From Acidovorax sp. (GTDB lineage: Bacteria > Pseudomonadota > Gammaproteobacteria > Burkholderiales > Burkholderiaceae_C): a stretch of DNA of 64,000 bases. Both the position numbers and the translations under genes were made by a program. The notes under the pieces are model-generated. The model was not told the DNA's origin. It searched no databases and was given only the letters and a program-made list of their open reading frames with translations. This document shows positions 29,688 to 37,244 of the stretch, piece by piece (position 1 is the first letter of the stretch; every line of letters begins with the position of its first letter). The stretch is from positions 124,001 to 188,000 of the forward strand of contig NZ_JAJTBB010000021.1 of NCBI RefSeq assembly GCF_021287135.1. Reading direction: 5' to 3'.

Positions 29688-30275
29688 GTGTCGAAGGTGA
29701 ATGAAACCGTTGAGCGTGTCACGGCTCAAAACATCGAGAGCATCCTGTGTGCCGAAGACGAGCGGCGCACGCGCGTACCCGCCATCTACCGGGGGATCTC
29801 CGCCGTCACCGCAGCGTGCGGCACGCCGGCCTTCCTTGCGGCCAACGCCGCCGTCTTTGCCGCCTGGGTGGCCTTCAACCAGTGGGTCTACGCCTTCGAT
29901 CCCTACCCGTTCACGCTGCTGCTGTTCGCGGTATCCCTCGAAGCGATCTTTCTGTCCATCCTCATCCTCATCAGCCAGAACATGGCGGCGGCGGAGAGCG
30001 AGCGCCGCCACCACCTGGATCTGCAGATGAACCTGCTGGCCGAGCGCGAGCTCACAGCCCTGATGCGGCTCGTCGTGGACATGGCGGATCGCGCGGGCCT
30101 GCCTGCGGAAAAGACCGCCGAAGTGCGGTCGTTTGCGCACGAGACCGACCCTTCAGGCGTGCTGGCCCAGATCGTTCGCGCAGAACACCGCCACCGCGTT
30201 CCCAACCAGATCAAGGAAGTTCACCCGGCCAGCGGTGGGGACGATGCCACGGCCGCAACCGGGCCCCGGCTGTAG
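29688..30275 (+). CDS. DUF1003 membrane protein
   Basis: 195 residues, starting with GTG after a strong ribosome-binding site (AAGGAGATTCCC). Two membrane helices (about 46-66 and 75-95, including FLAANAAVFAAWVAFNQW and FTLLLFAVSLEAIFLSILILI) are followed by a long cytoplasmic helix rich in Glu, Arg and His (ESERRHHLDLQMNLLAERELTAL). This is the DUF1003 signature. Function is unknown; the family is often found among stress and ion-homeostasis genes. It starts 116 bases after the MalQ-TreY gene. The GTG start was chosen for its ribosome-binding site, although the frame is open upstream to 29568. Confidence 0.85.
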   Translation: MSKVNETVERVTAQNIESILCAEDERRTRVPAIYRGISAVTAACGTPAFLAANAAVFAAWVAFNQWVYAFDPYPFTLLLFAVSLEAIFLSILILISQNMAAAESERRHHLDLQMNLLAERELTALMRLVVDMADRAGLPAEKTAEVRSFAHETDPSGVLAQIVRAEHRHRVPNQIKEVHPASGGDDATAATGPRL

Positions 30276-30369
30276 GACACCTCCGGTGGGCAGACGGGCG
30301 GTCGGCCGCCAACCGGCCCGCGCACGACGCCTAGAGTGAGGGCTCTTTCCATTCTCACGGGGAACCACC

Positions 30370-30870
30370 ATGAAGAAGCCAGCATTCACCTTGGTTGCAG
30401 CCGCACTGAGCCTCGCATGGGCCGCCGCGGCGCAGGCCGATGTCAGCAAAAAGGACCAGGAATTTTTCAACAAGGCCGCCGTCGGTGGCTTGTACGAAGT
30501 GCAGGCGGGACAGCTCGCACAACAACAAGGTCGCACCGAAGAGGTGAAGGCCTTCGGTGCAATGCTTGTGAAGGACCACAGCGCCGCCAACGACGAACTG
30601 AAGGCGCTGGCGGAGCGCAAGGGCGCGGCGCTGCCGAGTTCGCTGCCCGAGGCCCAGCAGAAGAAGCTCCAGAACCTGTCCAGCGCGAAGAACTTCGACC
30701 AAGAGTTCGTCAAGCAGGTGGGGCAGCGCGACCACAAGACCGACATCGCACTGTTTGAAAAGGCCAGCCGCGGCGCCGACGATGCGGAGGTCAAGGCGTT
30801 CGCCGCCAAGACCTTGCCTACGCTCCAGGCCCACAAGGAGCACGCCGACGGCTTGAAGAAGTCCCATTGA
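30370..30870 (+). CDS. DUF4142 periplasmic protein
   Basis: 166 residues with a signal peptide (MKKPAFTLVAAALSLAWAAAAQA, cleavage near residue 23). The mature part is helical and ferritin-like in pattern: FFNKAAVGGLYEVQAGQLA, VKAFGAMLVKDHSAANDEL and LPTLQAHKEHADGL, with conserved histidines. This matches DUF4142, an exported family frequent in stress regions of Proteobacteria. No enzymatic role is established to my knowledge. The ribosome-binding site is ACGGGGAACCACC. A convergent hairpin shared with the next gene follows immediately. Confidence 0.87.
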   Translation: MKKPAFTLVAAALSLAWAAAAQADVSKKDQEFFNKAAVGGLYEVQAGQLAQQQGRTEEVKAFGAMLVKDHSAANDELKALAERKGAALPSSLPEAQQKKLQNLSSAKNFDQEFVKQVGQRDHKTDIALFEKASRGADDAEVKAFAAKTLPTLQAHKEHADGLKKSH

Positions 30871-30877
30871 TGCGGAC

Positions 30878-30923
30878 GTGTCAAACCTGCCGCGCCGCCC
30901 TACAGGCTGGCAGGTTTTGACAC
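30878..30923. terminator. Convergent hairpin, probable bidirectional terminator
   Basis: GTGTCAAACCTGCC (30878-30891) and GGCAGGTTTTGACAC (30909-30923) pair with a single-base bulge around a 17-base loop. The right arm encodes the last codons of the minus-strand DUF2269 gene. The T-runs are short and internal, so termination efficiency is uncertain; position between convergent stops supports the role. Confidence 0.5.
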
Positions 30924-31370
30924 CATCCACCAGAAGATCGCCAGGAACGCCGCGAACGCGGGGACACCCAGCGCAAACCACCACCGGAAAAGCTGCCAAA
31001 ACCGCGGGGGCAGCGCCGTGCCCTCGTTGGCGGCCTGCGCTGCAAGGTAGCGCAGGTGCAGCTGCAGCCATAGCACCGGAAGCCAGCAGCCCACGGCCAG
31101 CACGTAGAGCCCGATCGACGCAGCCACCCAACCGGAGGCCCATGGCCACCCTGCCCGCTGGACGAGCCACCAGCCTGTCGCGGGCTGCACCACGGCCGTC
31201 GTCGCGGTGAAGAGCCAGTCGGCACGCACCACCCATCGGCATACGTGCGCAACCACCGCGGGGTTGCGACCCAGCACGGCCGTAAGCAGGTAGAAGGCCG
31301 ATCCAATGCCCGTCCCAAAAAGCACTGTGGACGACAGCACGTGCAGCCATTTGATGACCAGGTATTCCAT
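30900..31370 (-). CDS. DUF2269 integral membrane protein
   Basis: 156 residues with four hydrophobic segments: VIKWLHVLSSTVLFGTGIG, a second around 45-65, GWVAASIGLYVLAVGCWLPV and FALGVPAFAAFLAIFWWMV. The N-terminal LVIKWLHVLSSTVLFGTG and the HLRYLAA motif are typical of DUF2269, small inner-membrane proteins of unknown function. The start at MEYL was chosen because the hydrophobic segment then begins at residue 4. The gene converges on the DUF4142 gene and is divergent from the next membrane-protein gene. Confidence 0.8.
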   Translation of the reverse strand: MEYLVIKWLHVLSSTVLFGTGIGSAFYLLTAVLGRNPAVVAHVCRWVVRADWLFTATTAVVQPATGWWLVQRAGWPWASGWVAASIGLYVLAVGCWLPVLWLQLHLRYLAAQAANEGTALPPRFWQLFRWWFALGVPAFAAFLAIFWWMVSKPASL

Positions 31371-31477
31371 GGCGCTCAGCATACGGCGACTTGTCGGCAT
31401 CCTTGACAGACAACGCAGGGTTGCCGCAACGTCATGGTCCTACAGACAGCACAGCGCAGCGGTTCACAGTAGGGTGC

Positions 31478-32020
31478 ATGGCCTTCTTCTGCTCGCGCTC
31501 CACCGCCTACCGCGCCTGGGTTTCTGGCTCCGTGGCAAGCCTCTTGTCCGCCGTTGCCCTGGCTCTGGCCGGCCGACGCGAAGCCCGCAGCGCCGCAGCG
31601 CCCCTGAACGCCGTGAGCCATTGGTACTGGGGCCCCCGGGCGCTGTGGCGGCAGGGGGTAGACGGAAAACACACGCTGGCGGGGTACGCCACCCACCACG
31701 GCGCCTCGGTGTTCTGGGCCGCCTTGTTCGCGGCGCTTCTGGAGCGTCGCCCTGCTCTGAACACCCCGCAGCCCTTGGTGTATGCCAGTGCGGCCACGGC
31801 GGCTGTGGCGTGCTTTGTGGACTTCCAGCTGACACCCAAGCGGCTCACGCCCGGCTTTGAGCACCGCCTCTCTCGCCCAGCCCTCGCCGCAACCTACCTG
31901 GCTTTCGCCGCAGGCTTGGCCCTGGGTGCGCTGGCCACCTCCCCGCACAGGCCCCATCACCCCGCGGCCCGCAATGGCCGCCCTCCGACACCTCTACGAC
32001 AGGCATCCCCCGATGAATGA
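31478..32020 (+). CDS. Hypothetical membrane protein
   Basis: 180 residues. Three or four hydrophobic stretches are seen (WVSGSVASLLSAVALALAG, SVFWAALFAALLE, LVYASAATAAVACFVDF and ATYLAFAAGLALGALA). Motifs WYWGPRALW and DFQLTPKRLTPGFEHRLS are well formed and look conserved, but I cannot name the family. The C-terminal 25 residues are Pro/His/Arg-rich and may be cytoplasmic. The start follows AGTAGGGTGC. The end overlaps the next small gene by eight bases, suggesting coupling. The nearby DUF2269 and DUF4142 genes imply an envelope stress setting. Confidence 0.6.
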   Translation: MAFFCSRSTAYRAWVSGSVASLLSAVALALAGRREARSAAAPLNAVSHWYWGPRALWRQGVDGKHTLAGYATHHGASVFWAALFAALLERRPALNTPQPLVYASAATAAVACFVDFQLTPKRLTPGFEHRLSRPALAATYLAFAAGLALGALATSPHRPHHPAARNGRPPTPLRQASPDE

Positions 32021-32150
32021 ACCCTCCAAGAAACCCCATGGCGGCGTCCCCCACTCCTCGGGCCGCAATCGCTTCGCCACACAGCGCTCTCTCGCCGTGA
32101 TGATCCTCCTCATCAGCATCCTGCTGGTCGTGATCTGGGTGCCTTGGTAG
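32013..32150 (+). CDS. Small single-span membrane protein (45 aa)
   Basis: 45 residues: a basic soluble N-terminus (KKPHGGVPHSSGRNRF) and one C-terminal membrane helix (LAVMILLISILLVVIWVPW). It overlaps the preceding membrane-protein gene by eight bases, which argues for translational coupling. Composition, with a charged cytoplasmic half and a strongly hydrophobic tail, is unlike random frame translation here. Function is unknown. Confidence 0.55.
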   Translation: MNEPSKKPHGGVPHSSGRNRFATQRSLAVMILLISILLVVIWVPW

Positions 32151-32175
32151 ATGAGCGCTGGGGTACTGCAAAGCT

Positions 32176-32367
32176 TCAGCCCTTGCGGCCACCGCTGCCA
32201 TAGTCAAAGACGTGCTTGAGCTTCTGCCACAGCGAATGCGGGCGCTTGGCGGGCGGCGCCTCCGCCAGCCCACGAAGATGGGAAGGCGCGCCAGGCCCCG
32301 GCCATGGGGCACGGCCCGAAGGCGGTTCGCTGGACGGGACGTCGGGTCGCTGGGGTTCCTGGTGCAT
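32176..32367 (-). CDS. Small proline-rich hypothetical protein (63 aa)
   Basis: 63 residues, proline-rich (PQRPDVPSSEPPSGRAPWPGPG) with a basic C-terminus WQKLKHVFDYGSGGRKG. A good ribosome-binding site (CAGGAGCCCCC) precedes the ATG. No domain is recognised. It converges with the small single-span gene (stops about 25 bases apart). It could be a real small protein of Comamonadaceae or a chance frame in GC-rich DNA; the ribosome-binding site favours the first. Confidence 0.45.
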   Translation of the reverse strand: MHQEPQRPDVPSSEPPSGRAPWPGPGAPSHLRGLAEAPPAKRPHSLWQKLKHVFDYGSGGRKG

Positions 32368-32464
32368 GGGGGCTCCTGACAGGGAGAAAACAAACGGCGC
32401 GTGGGTCAGCTTGGCACCTCTCGGTCGGGTCCGTTGTCGGACAAATGCGCCGTCGCACCCCAGC

Positions 32465-33748
32465 TCAGAAAGCACGGCCAGGGGGCACCTTCGGGTGAGG
32501 CAGCCACAGCAGCGCGCTCAGCGTGACCGCCGCAACGCCGCACCACGCCACTACCCAGCTGCCCTGCCGCAGCACTGCGGCTACCAGCAAGGGCGTCAGA
32601 AAGTAGGCGCCGAAGGCAAACGTGTTGCCCAAACCCAGTGCGGTCCCCACGCGCTCCGGCCCGGCCAGCACCGCCAGTTCGGTGAACGCCACGCCATGCC
32701 AGCAGGAGGCGATGACACCCGCGGCCACGGCAATGCCCCAGAGCGCCACGGGCGCGTGCGCCCACCCGGGGCCACCCGCCGCCCATGTGACGGCCGCCAG
32801 CGCGACCAGGCTCAGCACCGACAGCACAGCGCAACCGCGCAGAAACGCACGGCGGTTCCTGCGGCGGTCGGTCCAGTGCCCCGACCACACGCGCATGGCT
32901 GCTGCCCCGCACTGGTAGGCCACCATGGCGGCCGAGGTCCAGGCCAGGTCCATCGCCGCAACGTCATGCAGGAACACCGCGACGAAACTGAGAATGGCGA
33001 TCTGCGGCACGCACAGCACGCCGATGCCCAGGACGAATCGCCAGACCATGCCATCGCGCAGCAGCGGCACACGCGCGCTGGCCGGAGCCGGCTGGGTGAG
33101 CGCCTGGGCCGCGGCGGGCGCTTCGTGCAGCCAAGCCCAGGCCAGTGCGATGACCGCCAGGCACATCAGCGCCAGCAACACGTAGGCCGGCGCAAATCCA
33201 TGGCGCTCCACCACCGCAGGCAGCATCAGGGCCCCCACGGCGCCGCCAACCGGCAGCGCGGTCTGCCGAATGCTCATAGCCAGTCCGCGGTCCGCCTCGG
33301 TGAACCACCCCATCACCGCACGACCGCTCGATCCGTTGAGGCTGCCGCCTGCGAGGCCGAGCAGTGCCATCCCCGCCACCAACGCGGGATAGCCGGGCAC
33401 GGTGCCAGGGCCTGGCGAGACCAGCCAAGCCAGCACAGCCAGCACCAGGCAGGTCAGCGCAAGGCCCGACAACAGCACGCGGCGGTCGCCCAGGCGGTCG
33501 GTGACGAGTCCCCATGGCAGCTCGCTCAGCGCAATGCCCAGGCCAATGGCGCTGAGCACCACCCCCAGTTGCGCGGTGCTCAGCTGGTAGCCCTGCCGCA
33601 CCAGCACGGCAGCCGCTGGCAGGCCGGAGATCGCTGCGGAAAACACGGCATTTGCCGCAAACCCCACCCCCAGCACCCGCCACCGGTGGGATGGACCAAG
33701 CGGCCGCATTTTCTGCAAAGGTCGGCGGACAGGGACTTCGGTATGCAT
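32465..33748 (-). CDS. MFS transporter
   Basis: 427 residues with about 12 membrane helices. The major facilitator loop motif between helices 2 and 3 reads GLVTDRLGDRRVLLSG, and the second-half equivalent is GHWTDRRRNRRAFLRG. The helix-5 region (LGLAGGSLNGSSGRAVMGWF) resembles anion or metabolite carriers of the family. Substrate is unknown. The gene is divergent from a LysR regulator 93 bases away, its probable controller. The ribosome-binding site AGGAGCACGCG lies inside a short hairpin (33754-33769). Confidence 0.85.
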   Translation of the reverse strand: MHTEVPVRRPLQKMRPLGPSHRWRVLGVGFAANAVFSAAISGLPAAAVLVRQGYQLSTAQLGVVLSAIGLGIALSELPWGLVTDRLGDRRVLLSGLALTCLVLAVLAWLVSPGPGTVPGYPALVAGMALLGLAGGSLNGSSGRAVMGWFTEADRGLAMSIRQTALPVGGAVGALMLPAVVERHGFAPAYVLLALMCLAVIALAWAWLHEAPAAAQALTQPAPASARVPLLRDGMVWRFVLGIGVLCVPQIAILSFVAVFLHDVAAMDLAWTSAAMVAYQCGAAAMRVWSGHWTDRRRNRRAFLRGCAVLSVLSLVALAAVTWAAGGPGWAHAPVALWGIAVAAGVIASCWHGVAFTELAVLAGPERVGTALGLGNTFAFGAYFLTPLLVAAVLRQGSWVVAWCGVAAVTLSALLWLPHPKVPPGRAF

Positions 33749-33753
33749 CGCGT

Positions 33754-33769
33754 GCTCCTAAAAAGGAGC
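33754..33769 (-). promoter_or_regulatory. Hairpin enclosing the ribosome-binding site of the MFS gene
   Basis: On the minus strand GCTCCT-TTTT-AGGAGC forms a six-base-pair stem with a four-base loop. The AGGAG of the right arm is the likely ribosome-binding site, six bases from the ATG. Pairing could lower translation of the transporter or make it condition-dependent. Confidence 0.4.
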
Positions 33770-33841
33770 TGTTTATAGGCAGCAGCGACCCTTCGAACAA
33801 TTGAATAAAATCTGCATATCGTTCGCCTTTTTGGAACTGTT

Positions 33842-34741
33842 GTGGCGGCTTCTTTCGACCTGGATGTCCTGCGGGGATTTGTGGTGGGCATGGAACTGGG
33901 CAGCTATGCCCGGGCCGCGGAGCAGCTCGGGCGGTCCACATCGGCCCTCAGCACCCAACTGCGCCGGCTGGAGGCTGCGGCCGGAACGGTGCTGCTGCGC
34001 AAGGACGGACGGGGCCTGGCACTCACGCCGGCGGGGCAGGTGCTTTTCGACTACGCGAAGCGGCTGCTGGCCCTGCATGACGAGGCCCTGGGAGCAATGC
34101 AAGGCCTGTGTACGGAAGGCACCGTTCGGGTCGGCATCCAGCACGATTTCTGCGACAAGCTTCTGCCGCGCGCCCTGGGCCGCTTTGCCAGGGCCCACCC
34201 CCGCGTGCGGCTGCAGACACGCGTGGGCCGCAACACCGAACTTCTGCAAGCGCTTGCCGACGGCGCACTGGACTTCGCGCTTGCATGGGGAGAGGCCGCC
34301 CCCGGGCTGCGCAAGGACGTGATCGCCAAGGTCCCCATGGTCTGGATCGGCCCAGCCCTGCCGGAGGCCCTGCCGCAGCTCGGCACCGAAATTCCGCTGG
34401 TGGCCTACGAAGACGCCTGCAGGTTCCGTACCGCAGCCACCGCAGCGCTCGACAGAGCGCACATTCCCTGGCGCGTAGCGCTGACCAGCCCGAGCCTCAG
34501 TGGCTTGTGGGCCGGCGTCTCTGCGGGGCTGGGGCTGAGTGTGCGCACGCCGCTGGGCCTGCCGCCGTCGGTGCGCTGCATGGACCGCAAAGCGTGGAAG
34601 CTGCCCGCGCTCCCTACGCTTTCTCTGGCCCTGTACCGCCGGGCGCCACCGCTCAGTGATGTGCAAACCCGGCTGCAGGAGATCATCCGGGAAGAAATCG
34701 AGAAGGCGCTCGTGGCCGGGAACGCAAGGAGTCCGGAGTAG
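33842..34741 (+). CDS. LysR-family transcriptional regulator
   Basis: 299 residues. The N-terminal winged helix shows LDVLRGFVVGMELGSYARAAEQLGRSTSALSTQLRRLE, followed by a linker helix and a substrate-binding domain beginning TVRVGIQHDFCDKLLPRALGRF. The start is GTG, with only a weak GGAACTGTT upstream; no in-frame ATG gives a complete helix-turn-helix. It is divergent from the MFS transporter gene and probably regulates it in response to an unknown small molecule. The intervening 93 bases are AT-rich (AACAATTGAATAAAATC), as expected for the shared control region. Confidence 0.9.
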   Translation: MAASFDLDVLRGFVVGMELGSYARAAEQLGRSTSALSTQLRRLEAAAGTVLLRKDGRGLALTPAGQVLFDYAKRLLALHDEALGAMQGLCTEGTVRVGIQHDFCDKLLPRALGRFARAHPRVRLQTRVGRNTELLQALADGALDFALAWGEAAPGLRKDVIAKVPMVWIGPALPEALPQLGTEIPLVAYEDACRFRTAATAALDRAHIPWRVALTSPSLSGLWAGVSAGLGLSVRTPLGLPPSVRCMDRKAWKLPALPTLSLALYRRAPPLSDVQTRLQEIIREEIEKALVAGNARSPE

Positions 34742-34796
34742 CCCCCAGCTTCACGCACCGCCAGGTGCAAGGGCTTCTTGCGCCCGGGCTGCGCAC

Positions 34797-34826
34797 CAAA
34801 ACAAAAGGGCTCCCCAAGGGGAGCCC
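34797..34826 (-). terminator. Rho-independent terminator of the DUF4148 gene
   Basis: GGGCTCCCC (34807-34815) and GGGGAGCCC (34818-34826) form a perfect nine-base-pair stem. Read on the minus strand the hairpin is followed by TTTTGTTTTGG, a run of U in the transcript. It lies about 110 bases after the DUF4148 stop codon. Confidence 0.75.
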
Positions 34827-34937
34827 GTCTGCTTCAGTCGGTGCGGAGCCTATTCAAAAAAACACTTGCCCCTGGCAACGGCACCTGCGACATGCCACCG
34901 ATGTCGCCACCATGGGCAAGGCCCGCAACCGTTGCAA

Positions 34938-35228
34938 TTACATGCTGAATTCGCCCGAAGGGATCTTGCCGGTGCGCAGGGCTTCGGCAGCCTGGGCGCG
35001 CACGGCAGCGCGGTCGGCCGTGCTCTTGTAGGTCACCACGCGGGAGCCTGCGGGCTCTTGGCTGCGGGTAGCGGCCACCGTAGCGGCTTCGGAAGCCACT
35101 TCAGCGCGGGTGCGGTTGGTCTGGAACTGCGTGGCGAATTGCGAAGCGTCGGCTTCATCGGCCTGGGCACCGAAAGCGGTGAAAGCAGCCACGGCAGCAA
35201 CAGAGAGGATACGAGCGGTCTTGTTCAT
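34938..35228 (-). CDS. DUF4148 exported protein
   Basis: 96 residues. A signal peptide (MNKTARILSVAAVAAFTAFGAQA) is followed by a short mature part rich in Ala, Arg and Glu (TRAEVASEAATVAA) and ending GKIPSGEFSM. This is the DUF4148 pattern, small periplasmic proteins abundant in Burkholderiales and often highly expressed or induced under stress; no biochemical role is known. It has its own transcription unit with a clear terminator, and an upstream palindrome at 35383-35396 may belong to its control region. The ribosome-binding site is TAGGAATCCATC. Confidence 0.85.
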   Translation of the reverse strand: MNKTARILSVAAVAAFTAFGAQADEADASQFATQFQTNRTRAEVASEAATVAATRSQEPAGSRVVTYKSTADRAAVRAQAAEALRTGKIPSGEFSM

Positions 35229-35382
35229 GATGGATTCCTAGTTAAAAGCGTCTCAGAAAAGCCGGTGCAAAAACCATTCTTGAACCGGGTTCGGTGAGTC
35301 GCCTTGCGGGTTCGGCTCATCGATGGGATGAACTGTACGCCGCGGGTGTTCAGAGAAAAACCACTGGGTCACGAACTAACTG

Positions 35383-35396
35383 TTCCAGTATTGGAA
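35383..35396. promoter_or_regulatory. Palindrome upstream of the DUF4148 gene
   Basis: TTCCA-GTAT-TGGAA, with partial extension outward (TG and CA), in a locally AT-rich stretch about 155 bases upstream of the DUF4148 start and just after the VIT-family gene. The shape is that of a dimeric regulator site such as those of LysR proteins. The regulator is not identified. Confidence 0.35.
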
Positions 35397-35440
35397 ACAA
35401 TATTGGCCGCACTGCCGACGGGGGCCCAGCGGCTCCCAGC

Positions 35441-36130
35441 TTATGCCGCCACGCCGAAGAGCGCGCCCACCCCGGCGGTGAGCGCCATGGCCAGCGCACC
35501 CCAGAAGGTCACGCGGGCGGCCGACACCAGCAGCGGGGACCCGCCAGCGCGTGCGGCCACCAGCCCCAGCAGTGCCAGGAAGAACAGCGAGCTGCCGGCC
35601 ACGGCCTCCATGATCGCGGAGGCGGGCGCGAGGAGCACGACGGCCAGCGGCAGCAGCGCTCCGGCAGCAAACATCCCGGCCGAGGCGAAGGCGGCTTGCA
35701 CGGGCTTGGCTGCCAGGGTTTCCGAAATGCCCAGCTCATCCCGCGCATGGGCGCCCAGGGCGTCGCGGGCCATCAGCTGGGTGGCCACCTGCGAGGCCAG
35801 GTTTTCGTCCAGGCCGCGCTGCATGTAGATGCCCGTAAGCTCCGCATGCTCCTGGCCCGGGTTGTCCGCCAGCTCGGTCTTTTCGCGGGCCAGGTCGGCG
35901 TTTTCGGTGTCTGCCTGCGAACTGACGGACACGTATTCACCTGCGGCCATGGACATCGCTCCCGCGACCAGGCTGGCCACGCCCGCGATCAGAATGGCCT
36001 GCGTGCTGGCCTTGGTGGCCGCCACGCCCAGCACCAAGCTGGCCGTGGAAACGATGCCGTCGTTGGCGCCCAGCACGGCGGCCCGCAGCCAGCCCGTGCG
36101 GTGGGTCTTGTGTCTTTCGCTATGCCTCAT
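35441..36130 (-). CDS. VIT1/CCC1-family (iron/manganese) transporter
   Basis: 229 residues. The first helix carries GWLRAAVLGANDGIVSTASLVLGVA, the characteristic motif of the VIT1/CCC1 family, followed by AGAMSMAAGEYVSVSSQADTE, a cytoplasmic helical segment with several Glu residues (about 75-135) and three C-terminal helices. Family members move ferrous iron or manganese out of the cytoplasm. The start follows CTGGGATCCCT. A nine-base inverted repeat lies 44-73 bases upstream and may be an operator. A metal-tolerance function is most likely. Confidence 0.9.
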   Translation of the reverse strand: MRHSERHKTHRTGWLRAAVLGANDGIVSTASLVLGVAATKASTQAILIAGVASLVAGAMSMAAGEYVSVSSQADTENADLAREKTELADNPGQEHAELTGIYMQRGLDENLASQVATQLMARDALGAHARDELGISETLAAKPVQAAFASAGMFAAGALLPLAVVLLAPASAIMEAVAGSSLFFLALLGLVAARAGGSPLLVSAARVTFWGALAMALTAGVGALFGVAA

Positions 36131-36173
36131 AGGGATCCCAGGTTGATGACAGGGGCCATGGTGCCCCAGGCGG

Positions 36174-36203
36174 GCTGAACAGGCCCTGAATGCGCTGTTC
36201 AGC
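36174..36203. promoter_or_regulatory. Inverted repeat upstream of the VIT-family gene
   Basis: GCTGAACAG (36174-36182) and CTGTTCAGC (36195-36203) are exact inverted copies with a 12-base gap. The two arms are 21 bases apart, two helical turns, so both would face the same side of the DNA. A third partial copy, GTTCAG, follows at about 36208. The site lies upstream of the transporter gene and could bind a dimeric regulator. Confidence 0.4.
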
Positions 36204-36288
36204 ATACGTTCAGAGTGCCAGGGGAACAATGCAGCGCATCAGGAAGATCCAGTGCACTTGCGCTGCGACCCTGCTTTAGGAGCCTGCC

Positions 36289-36684
36289 ATGAAATGCCCC
36301 CCCTGTCTGCGCGATGGCTTGGTGGTCCTGTCAATGGGCCTGGCTGCCGTGCCCGCCTCGGCCAAGGAGGACTGCGACGCTCCCGTGAGCCGGTGGCAAA
36401 CGCGCGAAGCGCTGCGGCAGTGGGCGGCCGCGCAGGGCTGGCAGATCCAGCGGTTGAAGATTGATGACGGTTGCTATGAGATCCGCGGCACGGATGCCGC
36501 AGGCCGACCGTTCAAAGCCAAGATCGAGCCGGAAACCCTGAAGGTGCTGAAGATCAAGAGCGGCGAGCACCTGCGCGAACGGGCCCACCGCCGCGCGGAC
36601 GAGGGCCAGGCGCCACTGGGTGGGCCGCTCCCCGCAGAGTCGCCTCGGGGCGGTGGGGACGTCCAGCCCCGCACGGCCCCATAG
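36289..36684 (+). CDS. Exported PepSY-domain protein
   Basis: 131 residues. A signal peptide (about 1-25, ending PASAK) is followed by one PepSY-like domain: SRWQTREALRQWAAAQGWQIQRLKIDDGCYEIRGTDAAGRPFKAKIEPETLKVLKI. The last 35 residues are low-complexity, rich in Gly, Pro and Arg. PepSY domains of this small exported kind commonly accompany cytochromes and the larger PepSY reductases; here such a reductase gene is two genes downstream. It is probably the first gene of the electron-transfer unit. The ribosome-binding site TAGGAGCCTGCC is good. Confidence 0.82.
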   Translation: MKCPPCLRDGLVVLSMGLAAVPASAKEDCDAPVSRWQTREALRQWAAAQGWQIQRLKIDDGCYEIRGTDAAGRPFKAKIEPETLKVLKIKSGEHLRERAHRRADEGQAPLGGPLPAESPRGGGDVQPRTAP

Positions 36685-36707
36685 ACGGGCAGACAAGCCC
36701 ATCGACC

Positions 36708-36735
36708 AACGAACGAACAAACAAACGAACGAACA
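36708..36735 (+). repeat. Tetranucleotide repeat (AACR)7 in the 5' region of the DUF2271 gene
   Basis: Seven consecutive four-base units, AACG and AACA in the order G,G,A,A,G,G,A, ending 17 bases before the DUF2271 start codon. Short tandem tetramers before a gene can change length by slipped replication and so alter transcription or spacing. The unit order is imperfect, which would slow slippage. Confidence 0.7.
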
Positions 36736-36752
36736 CCCAAAGGAACTCCGCG

Positions 36753-37235
36753 ATGTCCAAAAAGACCCCCTTGTTGACCCTTCTGGCCGCTGCATGCGGC
36801 GTGGCGTTTCCCGCCCTGGCCCAGAGCCGCACCGTGACGCTGACAGCGCAGCTCAAGAACTACGGCGGCGACGGCGCTTACCTTGCGGCCTACGTTACCG
36901 ACGCCAAGGGCACCTATGTGCGCACGCTGTGGGTTGCCGGTGGCAAGGCCAAGTACTACAAGCATTTGTCGGACTGGAACCGCCTCTCTGCGGGGGACGC
37001 CAAGCGCCTGAGCGGCGTCACTGGCGCCAGCGTGGGGGAGGGGCGCACGCTCAAGGTCACGGCCGAACTGGCAGATGCGCTGCTGGACGCCGGCTACGAG
37101 ATCCGCCTGGACGCCGCGGTGGAAGACATGCGGGACAGCCCCTCCGAAGTGCGCATTCCCCTGTCCAAGGCCGGCGCGGGCAAGCCGTACGCCGGCAAGC
37201 AGTACATCCAGTCGGCCACGGTGCAACTGCAGTAA
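36753..37235 (+). CDS. DUF2271 exported protein with a putative flavinylation motif
   Basis: 160 residues. The signal peptide ends near FPALAQS (residue 24). The mature domain (VTLTAQLKNYGGDGAYLAAYVTD, WVAGGKAKYYKHLSDW and YIQSATVQL) is DUF2271. T90-G91-A92-S93 in LSGVTGASVGEG matches the [ST]GA[ST] motif to which ApbE attaches FMN, and an ApbE gene lies two genes downstream. It is therefore likely a periplasmic flavoprotein receiving electrons from the PepSY-reductase encoded next. The ribosome-binding site is AAAGGAACTCCGCG. The tetranucleotide repeat just upstream may modulate expression. Confidence 0.85.
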   Translation: MSKKTPLLTLLAAACGVAFPALAQSRTVTLTAQLKNYGGDGAYLAAYVTDAKGTYVRTLWVAGGKAKYYKHLSDWNRLSAGDAKRLSGVTGASVGEGRTLKVTAELADALLDAGYEIRLDAAVEDMRDSPSEVRIPLSKAGAGKPYAGKQYIQSATVQLQ

Positions 37236-37244
37236 CGGGCACCC

